Positions 23,895-32,993 are shown, counted from the first letter of the stretch. The stretch: DNA of 34,323 nucleotides from Rhodoferax sp. (GCA_029865845.1 JARXAM010000110.1:1-34323); one strand, 5' to 3'. The notes: generated from the letters alone by a model not told the origin. Numbers and translations are program-made.

Positions 23895-24639
23895 GGTGGT
23901 TCACCATCAGGTTAACGCGGTCCCCGGCAAACCAGGTCAGGGCGCACTCTATGGGCACGCCCGCGGTATCTACGTTCACACTCTCCACCCGCAGCACCGG
24001 CCGGTTCACCGGCTGGCGCAAATGGGCGGCCACAGAGGCCTCAGGCATTTGGGCGGTGATGCGGCTTTCCTGGCGGGTGTAGTCCACCACGCCGGCGGCC
24101 TGGAAGGCTGCGGTGATGGAGCCGGTTTGCATGACCACCGCATCCAGCCCGTCAAACCGGGGCAAGGGGAAGGCCCGCTCACTCACATGCAATGGCAGGC
24201 CCTGTGCCTCGCCCAGCACCTCCAGCACCAGCACCTGGCCGCGTGCAGGCAGCGCCAGCGCAGTGGCCTGTGCTTTGGTGGCGCGCTGTGTGCGCACCGA
24301 CAACACCTGCAAGCCGCCTTTAAGGCCCGCGTGTGCCAAATTTTGTTGGTGGCGCGTGCGCTTGGCCAGCATCAGGTCCACCGCAAAGTCTTCCACATAG
24401 GTGCCGCTGCCCTGTGCGATGCGCACCAGCCCCTGGCTGGACAGACTCGCCAGCGAGCGGCGAATGGTGTGCCGGTTGACCCCGAATTGCTCGGCCAACG
24501 CATGCTCCGACGGCAGCCTCTGCCCCGGGCGGTAAGCACCGCGACCGATGGCATCGGCAATGTCGGAGGCAATGCGCGTCCAGAAACTCTCTTTGGTGCC
24601 GCTGGCAGCGGCGGCGTCGTTAGAAGTAATGCTTGTCAT
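23887..24639 (-). CDS. phnF: GntR/HutC-family phosphonate regulator PhnF
   Basis: About 250 aa from the ATG at 24639, preceded on the minus strand by AGGATTT; an upstream in-frame ATG at 24672 adds 11 residues with no better signal. The N-terminal winged helix (about residues 20-85) has YRPGQRLPSEHALAEQFGVN and RHTIRRSLASLSSQGLV. The C-terminal UTRA effector domain shows LPLHVSERAFPLPRF. Heads the phnF-DUF1045-phnN operon, divergent from phnG. A HutC-type GTxTAxAC operator lies in the shared promoter region and another before phnC. Confidence 0.9.
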   Translation of the reverse strand: MTSITSNDAAAASGTKESFWTRIASDIADAIGRGAYRPGQRLPSEHALAEQFGVNRHTIRRSLASLSSQGLVRIAQGSGTYVEDFAVDLMLAKRTRHQQNLAHAGLKGGLQVLSVRTQRATKAQATALALPARGQVLVLEVLGEAQGLPLHVSERAFPLPRFDGLDAVVMQTGSITAAFQAAGVVDYTRQESRITAQMPEASVAAHLRQPVNRPVLRVESVNVDTAGVPIECALTWFAGDRVNLMVNHHD

Positions 24640-24650
24640 AAATCCTACAT
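24633..24650 (+). promoter_or_regulatory. Possible Pho box upstream of phnG
   Basis: TTGTCATAAATCCTACAT matches the PhoB consensus CTGTCAT-A4-CTGTCAT at 13 of 18 positions, mostly in the first half (6 of 7). A weak -10 (GATAAG, 24659-24664) follows at a fitting distance on the plus strand. It overlaps the phnF start codon. Confidence 0.3.
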
Positions 24651-24683
24651 ACCTGCTGGATAAGCTCCGCACAGATTCTAAAT

Positions 24684-24695
24684 TTGTCTATACAA
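24684..24695. promoter_or_regulatory. PhnF operator in the phnF-phnG intergenic region
   Basis: TTGTCTATACAA contains the HutC/PhnF-subfamily core GTxTAxAC (GTCTATAC) with flanking symmetric TT/AA. It lies between the divergent phnF and phnG genes and closely matches the site before phnC. Expected to be bound by PhnF dimers. Confidence 0.7.
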
Positions 24696-24714
24696 CTTTC
24701 AGGGTACCACTGCG

Positions 24715-25230
24715 ATGTTTCACGCATTTGACAACGACGGACCGCCCCGCCAGATAAACCGTCCGGACTGGATGGCGCTATTGGCCAGGGCCCCGCTGGA
24801 CCTTCTTGAACCCGCCCTCGCCCCGTATGCGCCGCAAGCGCCCCAGTGGCTGCGCCCACCCGAGACAGGGCTCTACATGGTGCAGGGTCGCGCGGGGGCT
24901 ACTGGCGAGCGCTTCAACCTGGGCGAGGTCACCGTGACCCGCTGTGCGCTACGCATGCCCTGCGCCACTGCCGCCTCGGGCCACACGGTAGGCGTGGCCT
25001 ATGTGTTGGGCCGCTCGCGCCGCCAAGCGCAGTTGGCAGCCCTGGCAGATGCCCTGCTGCAAGACCCTGCCCACCACGACACGCTGGATGCCCAACTGCT
25101 GCAAGCGGTGCGCCAGCACCTGGCCCAGCAGCGCACGCAGCGCCACGCCAAAGCGCAAAGCACCAAGGTGGAGTTTTTTACCGTGGCCCGTGAATCGGGC
25201 GACAACAGTGACGAGGGAGACCAAGAATGA
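24715..25230 (+). CDS. phnG: C-P lyase subunit PhnG
   Basis: Subunit of the PhnGHIJ core complex that transfers the phosphonate to ribose of ATP. 171 aa, somewhat longer than the ~150 aa E. coli protein. The core WMALLARAPLDLLEPAL, FNLGEVTVTRCALRM and GVAYVLGRSRRQAQLAALADALLQD is clear. Extra length lies at the ends, including an acidic Ser/Asp/Glu tail. First gene of the plus-strand phn operon, 19 bases after the PhnF operator. The ribosome-binding site is weak. Ends as ATGA with phnH. Confidence 0.92.
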   Translation: MFHAFDNDGPPRQINRPDWMALLARAPLDLLEPALAPYAPQAPQWLRPPETGLYMVQGRAGATGERFNLGEVTVTRCALRMPCATAASGHTVGVAYVLGRSRRQAQLAALADALLQDPAHHDTLDAQLLQAVRQHLAQQRTQRHAKAQSTKVEFFTVARESGDNSDEGDQE

Positions 25231-25850
25231 ACGCCCACGACCTCAGCACCCTGGGTGCTGGCTTTGGCAACGAGGCACTGGGCAGCCAAGCCGTGTTTCG
25301 CCAGGCACTGCAAGCGCTGTCGCACCCCGGCCGCTGCATCGCCATATGCAGCGACGCGCAGGTGCCCGAGGGCGCACACGCTGCCTCCGCCGCCTTGTTG
25401 CTGGCCCTGTTGGATGCGGACTGCCGCGTCTGGCTCTCGCCACGCCTGGCTGCCGGGCCGGCCGCACTGTGGCTGCACTTTCACACCGGCTGCACCGTGG
25501 TGTCCGCCGTAGAGGATGCCGACTTTGTCTGGGTTGCCCAGGACGACGCCATGCCCGCACTGCACACCATGGCACAAGGCACTGACGCCTACCCTGACCA
25601 GTCTGCCACCTGCGTGATCGACGTGGCGCACCTGAGCGCACAGGCCGCTGAAGGTGGCTGGGCGCTTGAAGGTCCGGGCATTCAAACCACGCAGGCCCTC
25701 AACGTGCAGGGCCTGGCCCCAGATTTTGTGGCGCAGCGGGCCGCAAACCACGCACGCTTTCCACGCGGGGTGGACGTGTTTTTGGCCAGCCACAACCACT
25801 TGGCGGGCCTGCCGCGCACCACCCATATCTCTGTATCGGAAGGACGCTAA
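25227..25850 (+). CDS. phnH: C-P lyase subunit PhnH
   Basis: Core-complex subunit, 207 aa. It has the N-terminal GFGNEALGSQAVFRQALQAL block with SHPGRC, then AASAALLLALLDADCRVWLSP and the C-terminal GPGIQTTQALNV and FPRGVDVFLAS segments, all PhnH features. PhnH has a PLP-transferase-like fold without the cofactor and docks on PhnI/PhnJ. Overlaps phnG by four bases; phnI starts two bases after its stop. Confidence 0.92.
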   Translation: MNAHDLSTLGAGFGNEALGSQAVFRQALQALSHPGRCIAICSDAQVPEGAHAASAALLLALLDADCRVWLSPRLAAGPAALWLHFHTGCTVVSAVEDADFVWVAQDDAMPALHTMAQGTDAYPDQSATCVIDVAHLSAQAAEGGWALEGPGIQTTQALNVQGLAPDFVAQRAANHARFPRGVDVFLASHNHLAGLPRTTHISVSEGR

Positions 25851-25852
25851 GC

Positions 25853-26947
25853 ATGTATGTTGCCGTCAAGGGCGGGGAAACCGCCATTCTCAACAGCTAC
25901 GCACTGCTGGCAGCCCAGCGCCGTGGCGACCCGGCGTTGCCAGAACTCAGCATCGCGCAAATATGGGAGCAGCTCAAACTGGCGGTGGACCGGGTGATGA
26001 ACGAAGGCTCGGTGCACGACCCCGAGCTTGCCGCACTGGCTATCAAACAAGCCAGTGGCGACCTGGTGGAAGCCATCTTTTTGCTACGGGCCTACCGTGC
26101 CACGCTGCCCCGCCTGGGCTCCACCGTACCCCTGAAAACCGAGTGCATGCAATTGGACCGCCGCATTTCGGCCACCTTCAAAGACCTGCCCGGCGGCCAG
26201 ATACTGGGCCCCACCTACGACTACACCCAGCGCCTGCTGGACTTCACCCTGCTGGCCGAAGGCCGCACCCCTGCAAGCAGCGCCCCCGCAACGGCGGTGG
26301 CTGGCACGCAGCCACCGAGCACCCCCCGGGTGGTCGACCTGCTGAACGACGAAGGGCTGATCGAAACCCGCCCCATTCCCCCCGGCGACCCCGCACCCGT
26401 GGACCTGACCCGCGAGCCCCTGCGCTTCCCGGCGGCGCGTGCCACCCGCTTGCAAAACCTGGCCCGTGCGGACGAGGGATTTTTGCTCTCCATGGCCTAC
26501 TCCACCCAGCGCGGCTATGCCCACAGCCACCCGTTTGTGGGCGAAGTGCGCTTGGGCCGTGTGGCCGTGGAGATAACGCCCGAGGAGCTGGACTTTGCCA
26601 TCTCCATCGGCGACATCGAAATCACCGAATGCGAAATGGTCAACCAATTCGCAGGCAGCAAGACCGAGCCACCGCAGTTCACCCGTGGCTATGGCTTGGC
26701 ATTCGGTCACTGCGAGCGCAAGGCCATGGCCATGAGCCTGGTAGACCGCGCCCTGCGCGCTGACGAGCTGGGCGAGGCCATTGAGTCGCCCGCCCAGATG
26801 CAAGAGTTTGTGCTCTCGCACAGCGACAGCCTGGAGGCATCTGGCTTTGTGCAACACCTGAAATTGCCGCACTACGTGGACTTCCAGTCCGAGCTGGAAC
26901 TGATCCGCAAAATGCGCGCCGCCGCTGTGGAGGACAGCATCCTATGA
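25853..26947 (+). CDS. phnI: C-P lyase subunit PhnI (purine nucleosidase/transferase)
   Basis: Catalyses, with PhnG, H and L, displacement of adenine from ATP by phosphonate. 364 aa, about the usual length. The start MYVAVKGGETAILNSYALL, the GPTYDYTQRLLDFTLLAEGR block, the mid-protein RADEGFLLSMAYSTQRGYAHSHPFVG and the VEITPEELDFAISIGDIEIT plus ECEMVNQF stretch are family hallmarks. A Pro/Ala/Thr-rich linker (about residues 140-165) is more extended than usual. Ends as ATGA with phnJ. Confidence 0.95.
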   Translation: MYVAVKGGETAILNSYALLAAQRRGDPALPELSIAQIWEQLKLAVDRVMNEGSVHDPELAALAIKQASGDLVEAIFLLRAYRATLPRLGSTVPLKTECMQLDRRISATFKDLPGGQILGPTYDYTQRLLDFTLLAEGRTPASSAPATAVAGTQPPSTPRVVDLLNDEGLIETRPIPPGDPAPVDLTREPLRFPAARATRLQNLARADEGFLLSMAYSTQRGYAHSHPFVGEVRLGRVAVEITPEELDFAISIGDIEITECEMVNQFAGSKTEPPQFTRGYGLAFGHCERKAMAMSLVDRALRADELGEAIESPAQMQEFVLSHSDSLEASGFVQHLKLPHYVDFQSELELIRKMRAAAVEDSIL

Positions 26948-27915
26948 ACGCACCCACGAACCACCCCGTAGACAGCCGCTCGGACGCTCCCATGCCCGGC
27001 CCCACAGGCTCCACCGAAACCGAGACCAACACCGGCCCGTCCGCCGACGCGGTGCAACAGCACTTTAACTTTGCCTACCTGGACGAGCGCACCAAGCGCA
27101 TGATCCGCCGCACCTTGCTCAAGGCGGTGGCCATCCCCGGCTACCAGGTGCCCTTCGGCTCGCGCGAAATGCCCTTGCCCTACGGTTGGGGCACCGGTGG
27201 CATCCAGGTCACCGCCGCCGTGATCGGACCGGATGAGGTGCTCAAGATTATCGACCAGGGCTCGGACGACACGGTCAATGCGGTCAACATCCGCCGCTTT
27301 TTCCAACGCACGGCCGGTGTGCAAACCACCACCCGCACGGCAGAGGCCACGCTGATTCAAACCCGCCACCGCATTCCCGAAACGCCGCTGGTCGAGGGGC
27401 AAGTCATCGTCTACCAAGTGCCGGTGCCCGAGCCGCTACAGCGCCTGGAGCCGCGCGAAACCGAGACGCGCACCCTGCACGCGCTGGCGGAATACGGCCT
27501 CATGCATGTGAAGCTCTACGAAGACATTGCGCGCTACGGCCACATCGCCACCACCTATGACTACCCCGTCATGGTGAACCACCGCTACCTGATGGCACCC
27601 TCGCCCATCCCCAAGTTCGACAACCCCAAGATGCACATGAATCCGGCCCTGCAGCTCTTCGGCGCGGGCCGCGAAAAGCGCATCTACGCCGTGCCGCCCT
27701 ACACCGCCGTGGAGAGCCTGGGCTTTGAAGACCACCCCTTTGAAGTGCAAAAGTGGGACAGCGCATGCGCCCTGTGTGGTGCAACCGACAGCTTTTTGGA
27801 TGAAGTGATTACCGACGACGCAGGGGCCCGCATGCATGTGTGCTCCGACTCGGACTACTGCCAGTCGCGCCAGTCAGACCCCACCGTGCTGGCACCCTCA
27901 GGGGAGGCCGCATGA
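26944..27915 (+). CDS. phnJ: C-P lyase PhnJ, radical-SAM Fe-S enzyme
   Basis: Cleaves the C-P bond by radical SAM chemistry, giving 5-phosphoribosyl 1,2-cyclic phosphate. 323 aa. The [4Fe-4S] cysteines are C275, C278, C300 and C306 (C-x2-C-x21-C-x5-C), the spacing of E. coli C241/244/266/272. The glycyl-radical region reads YGWGTGGIQVTAAVIG. The N-terminus has about 34 extra residues rich in Pro, Thr, Asp and Glu before FNFAYLDE. Overlaps phnI and the acetyltransferase gene by four bases each. Confidence 0.96.
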   Translation: MNAPTNHPVDSRSDAPMPGPTGSTETETNTGPSADAVQQHFNFAYLDERTKRMIRRTLLKAVAIPGYQVPFGSREMPLPYGWGTGGIQVTAAVIGPDEVLKIIDQGSDDTVNAVNIRRFFQRTAGVQTTTRTAEATLIQTRHRIPETPLVEGQVIVYQVPVPEPLQRLEPRETETRTLHALAEYGLMHVKLYEDIARYGHIATTYDYPVMVNHRYLMAPSPIPKFDNPKMHMNPALQLFGAGREKRIYAVPPYTAVESLGFEDHPFEVQKWDSACALCGATDSFLDEVITDDAGARMHVCSDSDYCQSRQSDPTVLAPSGEAA

Positions 27916-28355
27916 TCGTCCACATCCGCCAGGCCGTCGAGACCGACCTGCCCGCTGTGCTGGCCCTGTATGCCCAGCCCGACCTGGACAACGGCAGCGT
28001 GTTAACGCACGACGAGGCCCGCACCGTGTTCGCGCAGTTTGCGCGCTACCCCAACTACCGCCTGTTTGTCGCCCTGCAAGACCAGACGGTGGTGGGCACC
28101 TACGCCTTGCTGATCATGCACAACCTGGCCCACCGGGGCACGCCCTCGGCCATTGCCGAGGACGTGGTGGTGGCCCACGCCTGCCAAGGCCAGGGCATAG
28201 GCCGCCAAATGATGGCCCACGCCCTGCAACAGGCCAAAGAAGCCGGTTGCTACAAGCTGGCCCTGTCCTCCAACCGCAAGCGCAAGCAAGCGCATGCCTT
28301 CTACGAATCGCTTGGCTTTGTGCAACACGGCCTGAGCTTTGTGATGGAACCCTGA
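27912..28355 (+). CDS. phnO: GNAT acetyltransferase, PhnO-like
   Basis: A 147-aa GNAT protein from the ATG at 27912, which overlaps the phnJ stop as ATGA. Motif A is VVVAHACQGQGIGRQMMAHAL (acetyl-CoA pyrophosphate loop Q-G-x-G-I-G), and the end HAFYESLGFVQHGLSF is the usual GNAT finish. E. coli PhnO acetylates aminoalkylphosphonates so that C-P lyase intermediates are not harmful; length, fold and operon position agree, but the sequence alone does not prove the substrate. Placed between phnJ and phnK rather than near the operon end. Confidence 0.75.
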   Translation: MIVHIRQAVETDLPAVLALYAQPDLDNGSVLTHDEARTVFAQFARYPNYRLFVALQDQTVVGTYALLIMHNLAHRGTPSAIAEDVVVAHACQGQGIGRQMMAHALQQAKEAGCYKLALSSNRKRKQAHAFYESLGFVQHGLSFVMEP

Positions 28356-28356
28356 G

Positions 28357-29142
28357 ATGCACACCGACCCTTCTACCCCTTTACTGCAAGTACGCGGCAT
28401 CCACAAACGCTACGGCGAGCGCGTGGCCCTGCACGACGTGTCCTTCGACCTGTGGCCCGGCGAAGTGCTGGCCGTGGTGGGCGAATCTGGCTCGGGCAAG
28501 TCCACCCTGCTCAACGCCATTGCCGCCCGCGCCAAGCCCGACGCTGGCAGCGTGCAGTACTGCACCCGCGAGGCGGGCCTGCAAGAAGTGTTTTTGATGA
28601 CCGAAGCCCAGCAGCGCCTGTTGGCCCGCACCGACTGGGGCTTTGTGCACCAAAACGCCGCCGATGGTTTGCGCATGGATGTGTCCGCCGGTGCCAATGT
28701 GGGCGAGCGACTCATGGGCCTGGGCGAGCGCAACTATGCCCACCTGCGCGCCACTGCCGCACAGTGGCTACGTCGCGTAGAGATCGACCCCGCCCGCATG
28801 GACGACACCCCGCGCACGTTCTCGGGCGGCATGCGCCAGCGCTTGCAAATTGCCCGCAACCTGGTCACCGCGCCCCGCCTGGTGTTCATGGACGAGCCCA
28901 CCTCGGGCCTCGATGTATCCGTGCAGGCCCGCCTGCTGGACATGCTGCGCCAGCTCACCCAGGGCATGCAGCTCGCCGCCATCATCGTCACACACGACCT
29001 GGCCGTGGCGCGCCTGCTGGCCCACCGCATGATGGTGATGCAGCGCGGCCAGGTGGTGGAGTCGGGCCTAACCGACCAACTGCTGGACGACCCCCAGCAC
29101 CCCTACACCCAACTTCTTGTTTCTTCGGTACTCCAGCCATGA
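28357..29142 (+). CDS. phnK: C-P lyase ABC-type protein PhnK
   Basis: ABC ATPase that binds the PhnGHIJ core at PhnJ; not a transporter. 261 aa. Walker A GESGSGKST (about residue 42), signature FSGGMRQRLQIARN, Walker B RLVFMDEPTSGLD and switch VTHDL. The DppD-like insertion EVFLMTEAQQRLLARTDWGFVHQ and the C-terminal DDPQHPYTQLLVSS are PhnK markers. Starts one base after the acetyltransferase stop; ends as ATGA with phnL. Confidence 0.94.
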   Translation: MHTDPSTPLLQVRGIHKRYGERVALHDVSFDLWPGEVLAVVGESGSGKSTLLNAIAARAKPDAGSVQYCTREAGLQEVFLMTEAQQRLLARTDWGFVHQNAADGLRMDVSAGANVGERLMGLGERNYAHLRATAAQWLRRVEIDPARMDDTPRTFSGGMRQRLQIARNLVTAPRLVFMDEPTSGLDVSVQARLLDMLRQLTQGMQLAAIIVTHDLAVARLLAHRMMVMQRGQVVESGLTDQLLDDPQHPYTQLLVSSVLQP

Positions 29143-29858
29143 GCACACCCTTGCTACAACTCCAGGGGGTGGCCAAGCGCTTTACCCTGCACCACCAATC
29201 CGGCACCGAACTGGCCGTGGTGGCCAATGCCAGCTTTGCCGTGCACGCGGGCGAATGCGTGGTGCTAGGCGGCCCCTCCGGCATGGGCAAAAGCACCCTG
29301 CTGAAAATGATCTACGCCAACTACCGCGCCAGCACCGGCCGCATCGCCGTGACCGATGCCCATGGCCGCACCACCGACATGACCTGCGCCACGCCGCGCG
29401 AGCTGGTGCGCGTGCGCAAAGAGACCATCGGCTATGTGAGCCAGTTTTTGCGCGTGATTCCGCGTGTGGCCGCGCTCGATGTAGTGGCAGAGCCACTGCT
29501 TGAAGACCGCATCCGCGATCCGCAAGCCCTGGCGGCGGCGCGGGAAGAAGCCGGCCGCTGGCTGCAGCGCCTGCGCATTCCCGAGCGGCTGTGGCACTTG
29601 CCCCCGGCCACCTTCTCGGGCGGAGAGCAGCAGCGCATCAACATCGCACGCAACATGATCAAGCCCCGCCCGGTGCTGCTGCTGGACGAGCCCACCGCGT
29701 CGCTGGACGCGGCCAACACCGACACGGTGATCGCCCTGATCCGCGAGGCCACCGCCCGTGGTGCCGCGGTGCTGGGCATTTTTCACGACGCCGACGTGGG
29801 CCGCGCGGTGGCCACCCGGCACATCGACGTGACCCAATTCCGGAGCCAAGCTGCATGA
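29139..29858 (+). CDS. phnL: C-P lyase ABC-type protein PhnL
   Basis: Second ABC-type subunit, needed with PhnGHI for the nucleosidase step and forming a dimer with PhnK on the core complex. 239 aa from the ATG at 29139. Walker A GPSGMGKST (residues 45-53), signature FSGGEQQRINIARN, Walker B LLLDEPTASLD and FHDAD at the switch. The segment VRKETIGYVSQFLRVIPRVAAL is typical. Coupled to both neighbours by ATGA overlaps. Confidence 0.94.
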   Translation: MSTPLLQLQGVAKRFTLHHQSGTELAVVANASFAVHAGECVVLGGPSGMGKSTLLKMIYANYRASTGRIAVTDAHGRTTDMTCATPRELVRVRKETIGYVSQFLRVIPRVAALDVVAEPLLEDRIRDPQALAAAREEAGRWLQRLRIPERLWHLPPATFSGGEQQRINIARNMIKPRPVLLLDEPTASLDAANTDTVIALIREATARGAAVLGIFHDADVGRAVATRHIDVTQFRSQAA

Positions 29859-31009
29859 GCCCCTTGTTGTTGACCAATGCCCGCCTGGTGCTGCCCGATG
29901 AGGTAATCAGCGCAAGCCTGCTGGCGCACGACGGCCACATTGCCGAGGTGCAGCCGGGCCGCACCGATGCCGCGCAGGCCATCGATTTGGAGGGCGACTA
30001 CCTGCTGCCCGGTCTGGTGGAGATGCATACCGACAATTTTGAGCGCCACCTCATGCCCCGGCCCAAGGTGCAGTGGGCAGAGCTGCCCGCGTTGATGGCA
30101 CACGACGCCGAGGTGGCCGCTGCGGGCATTACCACCGTGTTTGACGCGCTCGGTGTGGGCGAGGCCGACACCGAGAGCCTGCGCGGTAGCACCTGGGGCG
30201 GTGTGCTGGAAACGCTCGATGCCTGCCAGGCCCAGGGCCTACTGCGGGCGGACCACCACTTGCATGTGCGCTGCGAACTGCCAGCGCCCAACACCATCGA
30301 TCTGTTTGCACCCTTTGTGGGGCACCCGCGCCTCTCGCTGATTTCACTCATGGACCACACACCCGGTCAGCGCCAGTGGGAAGACATTGAGCAAGCCCGT
30401 ATCTACTACACCGGCAAAAAGGGCTGGGGCCTGCACAAGTTTGAACAGCAAGTTGCGCAGGCGCATGAACTGCAGGCGCGCTACGCGGAGCCGCACCGCG
30501 CCTACTTTGTGGACTACTGCCGCAGCCACGGCATTGCCCTGGCCAGCCACGACGACACCACCGTGGCCCACGTTGCGCAGGCGCATGCCGAAGGGGCCAG
30601 CATGTCCGAATTTCCCACCACCGTGGTGGCGGCACGCGAGGCACGGGCACGCGGCCTGCGCACCGTCATGGGTGGGCCCAACGTGGTGCGCGGCGGCTCG
30701 CACTCGGGCAACGTGGCAGCCGCAGAGCTGGCACGGCTGGGGCTGTTGGACATTTTGTCGTCCGACTACGTGCCGGGCAGCATGCTCAGTGGGGCCATGC
30801 GCTTGGTGCGCGATGGCCTGATGACACTGCCGCACGCGGTGGCCACTGTGAGCCGCACGCCCGCCTTGGCCACCGGCCTGCGCGACCGAGGGGCTATTGC
30901 CACCGGCTTGCGGGCAGACCTGGTCCAGGTGCGCATGGCCACCTTGCCCAATGGGCAGGAGCACCCTGTGGTGCGCGCCGTCTGGCGCCAAGGCCGGCGG
31001 GTGCTGTAA
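29855..31009 (+). CDS. phnM: Ribose-1-phosphonate triphosphate diphosphatase PhnM
   Basis: Amidohydrolase that removes pyrophosphate from alpha-D-ribose 1-phosphonate 5-triphosphate. 384 aa. Metal-site blocks are visible: LVEMHTDNFERHLMPRP (binuclear site His/Asp/Glu), ISLMDHTPGQRQWED, IALASHDDT and DILSSDYVPGSML. Start at 29855 overlaps phnL. Last gene of the phnG-M run; about 95 bases of regulatory DNA separate it from phnC. Confidence 0.95.
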   Translation: MSPLLLTNARLVLPDEVISASLLAHDGHIAEVQPGRTDAAQAIDLEGDYLLPGLVEMHTDNFERHLMPRPKVQWAELPALMAHDAEVAAAGITTVFDALGVGEADTESLRGSTWGGVLETLDACQAQGLLRADHHLHVRCELPAPNTIDLFAPFVGHPRLSLISLMDHTPGQRQWEDIEQARIYYTGKKGWGLHKFEQQVAQAHELQARYAEPHRAYFVDYCRSHGIALASHDDTTVAHVAQAHAEGASMSEFPTTVVAAREARARGLRTVMGGPNVVRGGSHSGNVAAAELARLGLLDILSSDYVPGSMLSGAMRLVRDGLMTLPHAVATVSRTPALATGLRDRGAIATGLRADLVQVRMATLPNGQEHPVVRAVWRQGRRVL

Positions 31010-31027
31010 AGGCACCCGGCGTCATAC

Positions 31028-31058
31028 AAATTTCCCTGAAATTTCATCAAACCGTCAC
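31028..31058 (+). promoter_or_regulatory. Inverted repeat and Pho box upstream of phnC
   Basis: ATTTCATCAAACCGTCAC (31041-31058) matches the PhoB consensus CTGTCATAAAACTGTCAY at 14 of 18 positions, with the right 11-base spacing between halves. It is overlapped by a perfect AT-rich inverted repeat, AAATTTC-CCT-GAAATTT (31028-31044), whose user is unknown. Confidence 0.45.
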
Positions 31059-31079
31059 CCCACCGCCAGACACTAAATC

Positions 31080-31089
31080 TGTCTAGACA
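31080..31089. promoter_or_regulatory. PhnF operator upstream of phnC
   Basis: TGTCTAGACA is a perfect palindrome holding the GTxTAxAC core of HutC/PhnF regulators. It lies 22 bases after the Pho box and 16 bases before the phnC start codon. The phnC ribosome-binding site GGGAG follows at 31095-31099. Confidence 0.75.
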
Positions 31090-31104
31090 AATTCGGGAGC
31101 ATCC

Positions 31105-31977
31105 ATGCACTACGCACTCCGTATCGAACAACTCAACAAGCACTTTGCCAACGGCCGCCACGCGCTCAACAACATCAACCTCACCGTGGCCCAGGGTGAA
31201 ATGGTTGCCTTGATCGGCGCCTCGGGCTCGGGGAAATCCACCCTCATGCGGCACATGGCGGGCTTGGTCGCTGCGGACGCAGGACCGGGCTCCTTGATTG
31301 AAGTCGATGGCAGCTGCGTGCAACAAGGTGGCCTTGTGCACCGCGACATCCGCAAGGTGCGGGCCCGCATCGGCTTTGTGTTTCAGCAGTTCAACCTGGT
31401 GGACCGCTTGCCGGTGCAGGTCAATGTGCTGGTGGGCTTGCTGCACCGCATGCCCCTGTGGCGCGGGCTCATTCGCTGGTTCACGGAGCAGGAACGCGCA
31501 CAGGCCATTGAGGCTCTACAACGGGTAGGAATTGCCGAATGCCACGCCCAGCGTGCCTCGACCTTGTCGGGCGGACAGCAACAACGCGCCGCCATTGCAC
31601 GCACGCTGGTACAGGGTGCCAAGGTGGTGCTGGCCGACGAGCCCATTGCCTCCCTGGACCCCGAGTCTTCGCGCAATGTCATGGAAATTCTGGCGCGTAT
31701 CAATCGCGAAGACCGCTGCACCGTCATTGTGTCTTTGCACCAGGTTGAGGCCGCGTTGAAATACTGCCCGCGCGTCGTCGCGCTACACAAAGGCCGGGTG
31801 ATTTATGACGGCCCATCACGCACCCTTACTCCCTCGCTACTTCGGGAGCTTTATGGGGTGCAGGTCGATGAACTCCTTGCAGACGCCATACGCCCTGTCG
31901 TTGAACCGCTACCGACACACGCCTCCATTCATGGCCTGCTTCCCACAGGCGCCATGCCCGTAACGCACGCTGCTTAG
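31105..31977 (+). CDS. phnC: Phosphonate ABC transporter ATPase PhnC
   Basis: ATPase of the phosphonate importer, 290 aa. Walker [10 protein letters not shown] (about residue 38), [21 protein letters not shown] with the Q-loop, signature [15 protein letters not shown], Walker [14 protein letters not shown] and VSLHQVE as switch. A C-terminal extension of about 30 residues follows the usual end (VDELLADA). Opens the transport operon phnCDE under its own operator. Confidence 0.95.
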   Translation: MHYALRIEQLNKHFANGRHALNNINLTVAQGEMVALIGASGSGKSTLMRHMAGLVAADAGPGSLIEVDGSCVQQGGLVHRDIRKVRARIGFVFQQFNLVDRLPVQVNVLVGLLHRMPLWRGLIRWFTEQERAQAIEALQRVGIAECHAQRASTLSGGQQQRAAIARTLVQGAKVVLADEPIASLDPESSRNVMEILARINREDRCTVIVSLHQVEAALKYCPRVVALHKGRVIYDGPSRTLTPSLLRELYGVQVDELLADAIRPVVEPLPTHASIHGLLPTGAMPVTHAA

Positions 31978-32016
31978 TCCGTTTCCCGTTCCCTTAAAGA
32001 AAATTCAGGAGTATTT

Positions 32017-32973
32017 ATGTTGAGAAAATTCGTCGCTATGTCCGCCGCTGCACTGTCCTTGGGCCTAGTGGGCACCAAGGCAATGTCCCAAGACATCAAC
32101 TTCGGCATCATTTCTACCGAGGCCACCCAAAACCTCAAGCAAGACTGGGAGCCGCTGATCGCCGACATGAAGAAGCAAACCGGCTTCAATGTGACCGCAT
32201 TCTTTGCGCCCGACTACGCCGGAATCATCGAAGGCATGCGCTTCAACAAGGTGCAGGTCGCGTGGTTGGGAAACAAATCTGCCGTAGAAGCGGTGGACCG
32301 CGCAAGCGGCGAAGTGTTTGCGCAAATGGTGAATGCAGACGGAACACAGGGCTACTACTCCCACCTGATCGTCAATGCCGACAGCCCCTACAACAACCTC
32401 GACGACATCATCAAGAACGGCAAGAACCTGAGCTTTGGCAACGGTGATCCGAACTCCACCTCCGGCTTCTTGGTGCCAGGCTTCTATGTGTTTGCCAAAA
32501 ACAAGATTGACGCCAAAACCCACTTCAAGATCACACGGTCTGCGAACCATGAATCCAACGCCCTTGCCGTTGCCAACAAGCAAGTGGACGTTGCCACCAA
32601 CAATAGCGAGAACCTGGACAAGATCAAGGAGCGCTACCCCGACAAGTTCAAGAGCATCAAGGTGGTGTGGACTTCGCCCCTGATCCCGCTGGACCCCTTG
32701 GTGATGCGCAAAGACCTGTCTGACGCTCAGAAGGCCAAGCTGAAGAACTTCTTCTACAACTATGGGAAGACCGACGCTGGTGAAAAAGCAGTGTTGATGA
32801 AGATCTCCAAACTCTCTGGATTCAAGGAATCGACCAACGCGCAGTTGATCCCCATCCGCCAACTCGATCTATTTAGCCAACGCAACAAAGCCGAAGCCGA
32901 CAGCACGATGTCCGACGCCGACAAGAAGGCCCGTCTGGCTGACATTGATGCCAAGCTCGCAGCCCTGAACTAG
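32017..32973 (+). CDS. phnD: Periplasmic phosphonate-binding protein PhnD
   Basis: Solute-binding protein, 318 aa, with a Sec signal peptide (about residues 1-25, cleavage near AMS-QDI). The mature start [21 protein letters not shown], the [28 protein letters not shown] block and [21 protein letters not shown] are the PhnD ligand-site regions. A good AGGAG precedes the ATG. Expected to bind alkyl- or 2-aminoethylphosphonates. Lys/Asp-rich C-terminal helix as in other members. Confidence 0.95.
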   Translation: MLRKFVAMSAAALSLGLVGTKAMSQDINFGIISTEATQNLKQDWEPLIADMKKQTGFNVTAFFAPDYAGIIEGMRFNKVQVAWLGNKSAVEAVDRASGEVFAQMVNADGTQGYYSHLIVNADSPYNNLDDIIKNGKNLSFGNGDPNSTSGFLVPGFYVFAKNKIDAKTHFKITRSANHESNALAVANKQVDVATNNSENLDKIKERYPDKFKSIKVVWTSPLIPLDPLVMRKDLSDAQKAKLKNFFYNYGKTDAGEKAVLMKISKLSGFKESTNAQLIPIRQLDLFSQRNKAEADSTMSDADKKARLADIDAKLAALN

Positions 32974-32993
32974 TTGCCAACAACACCGCTGAC

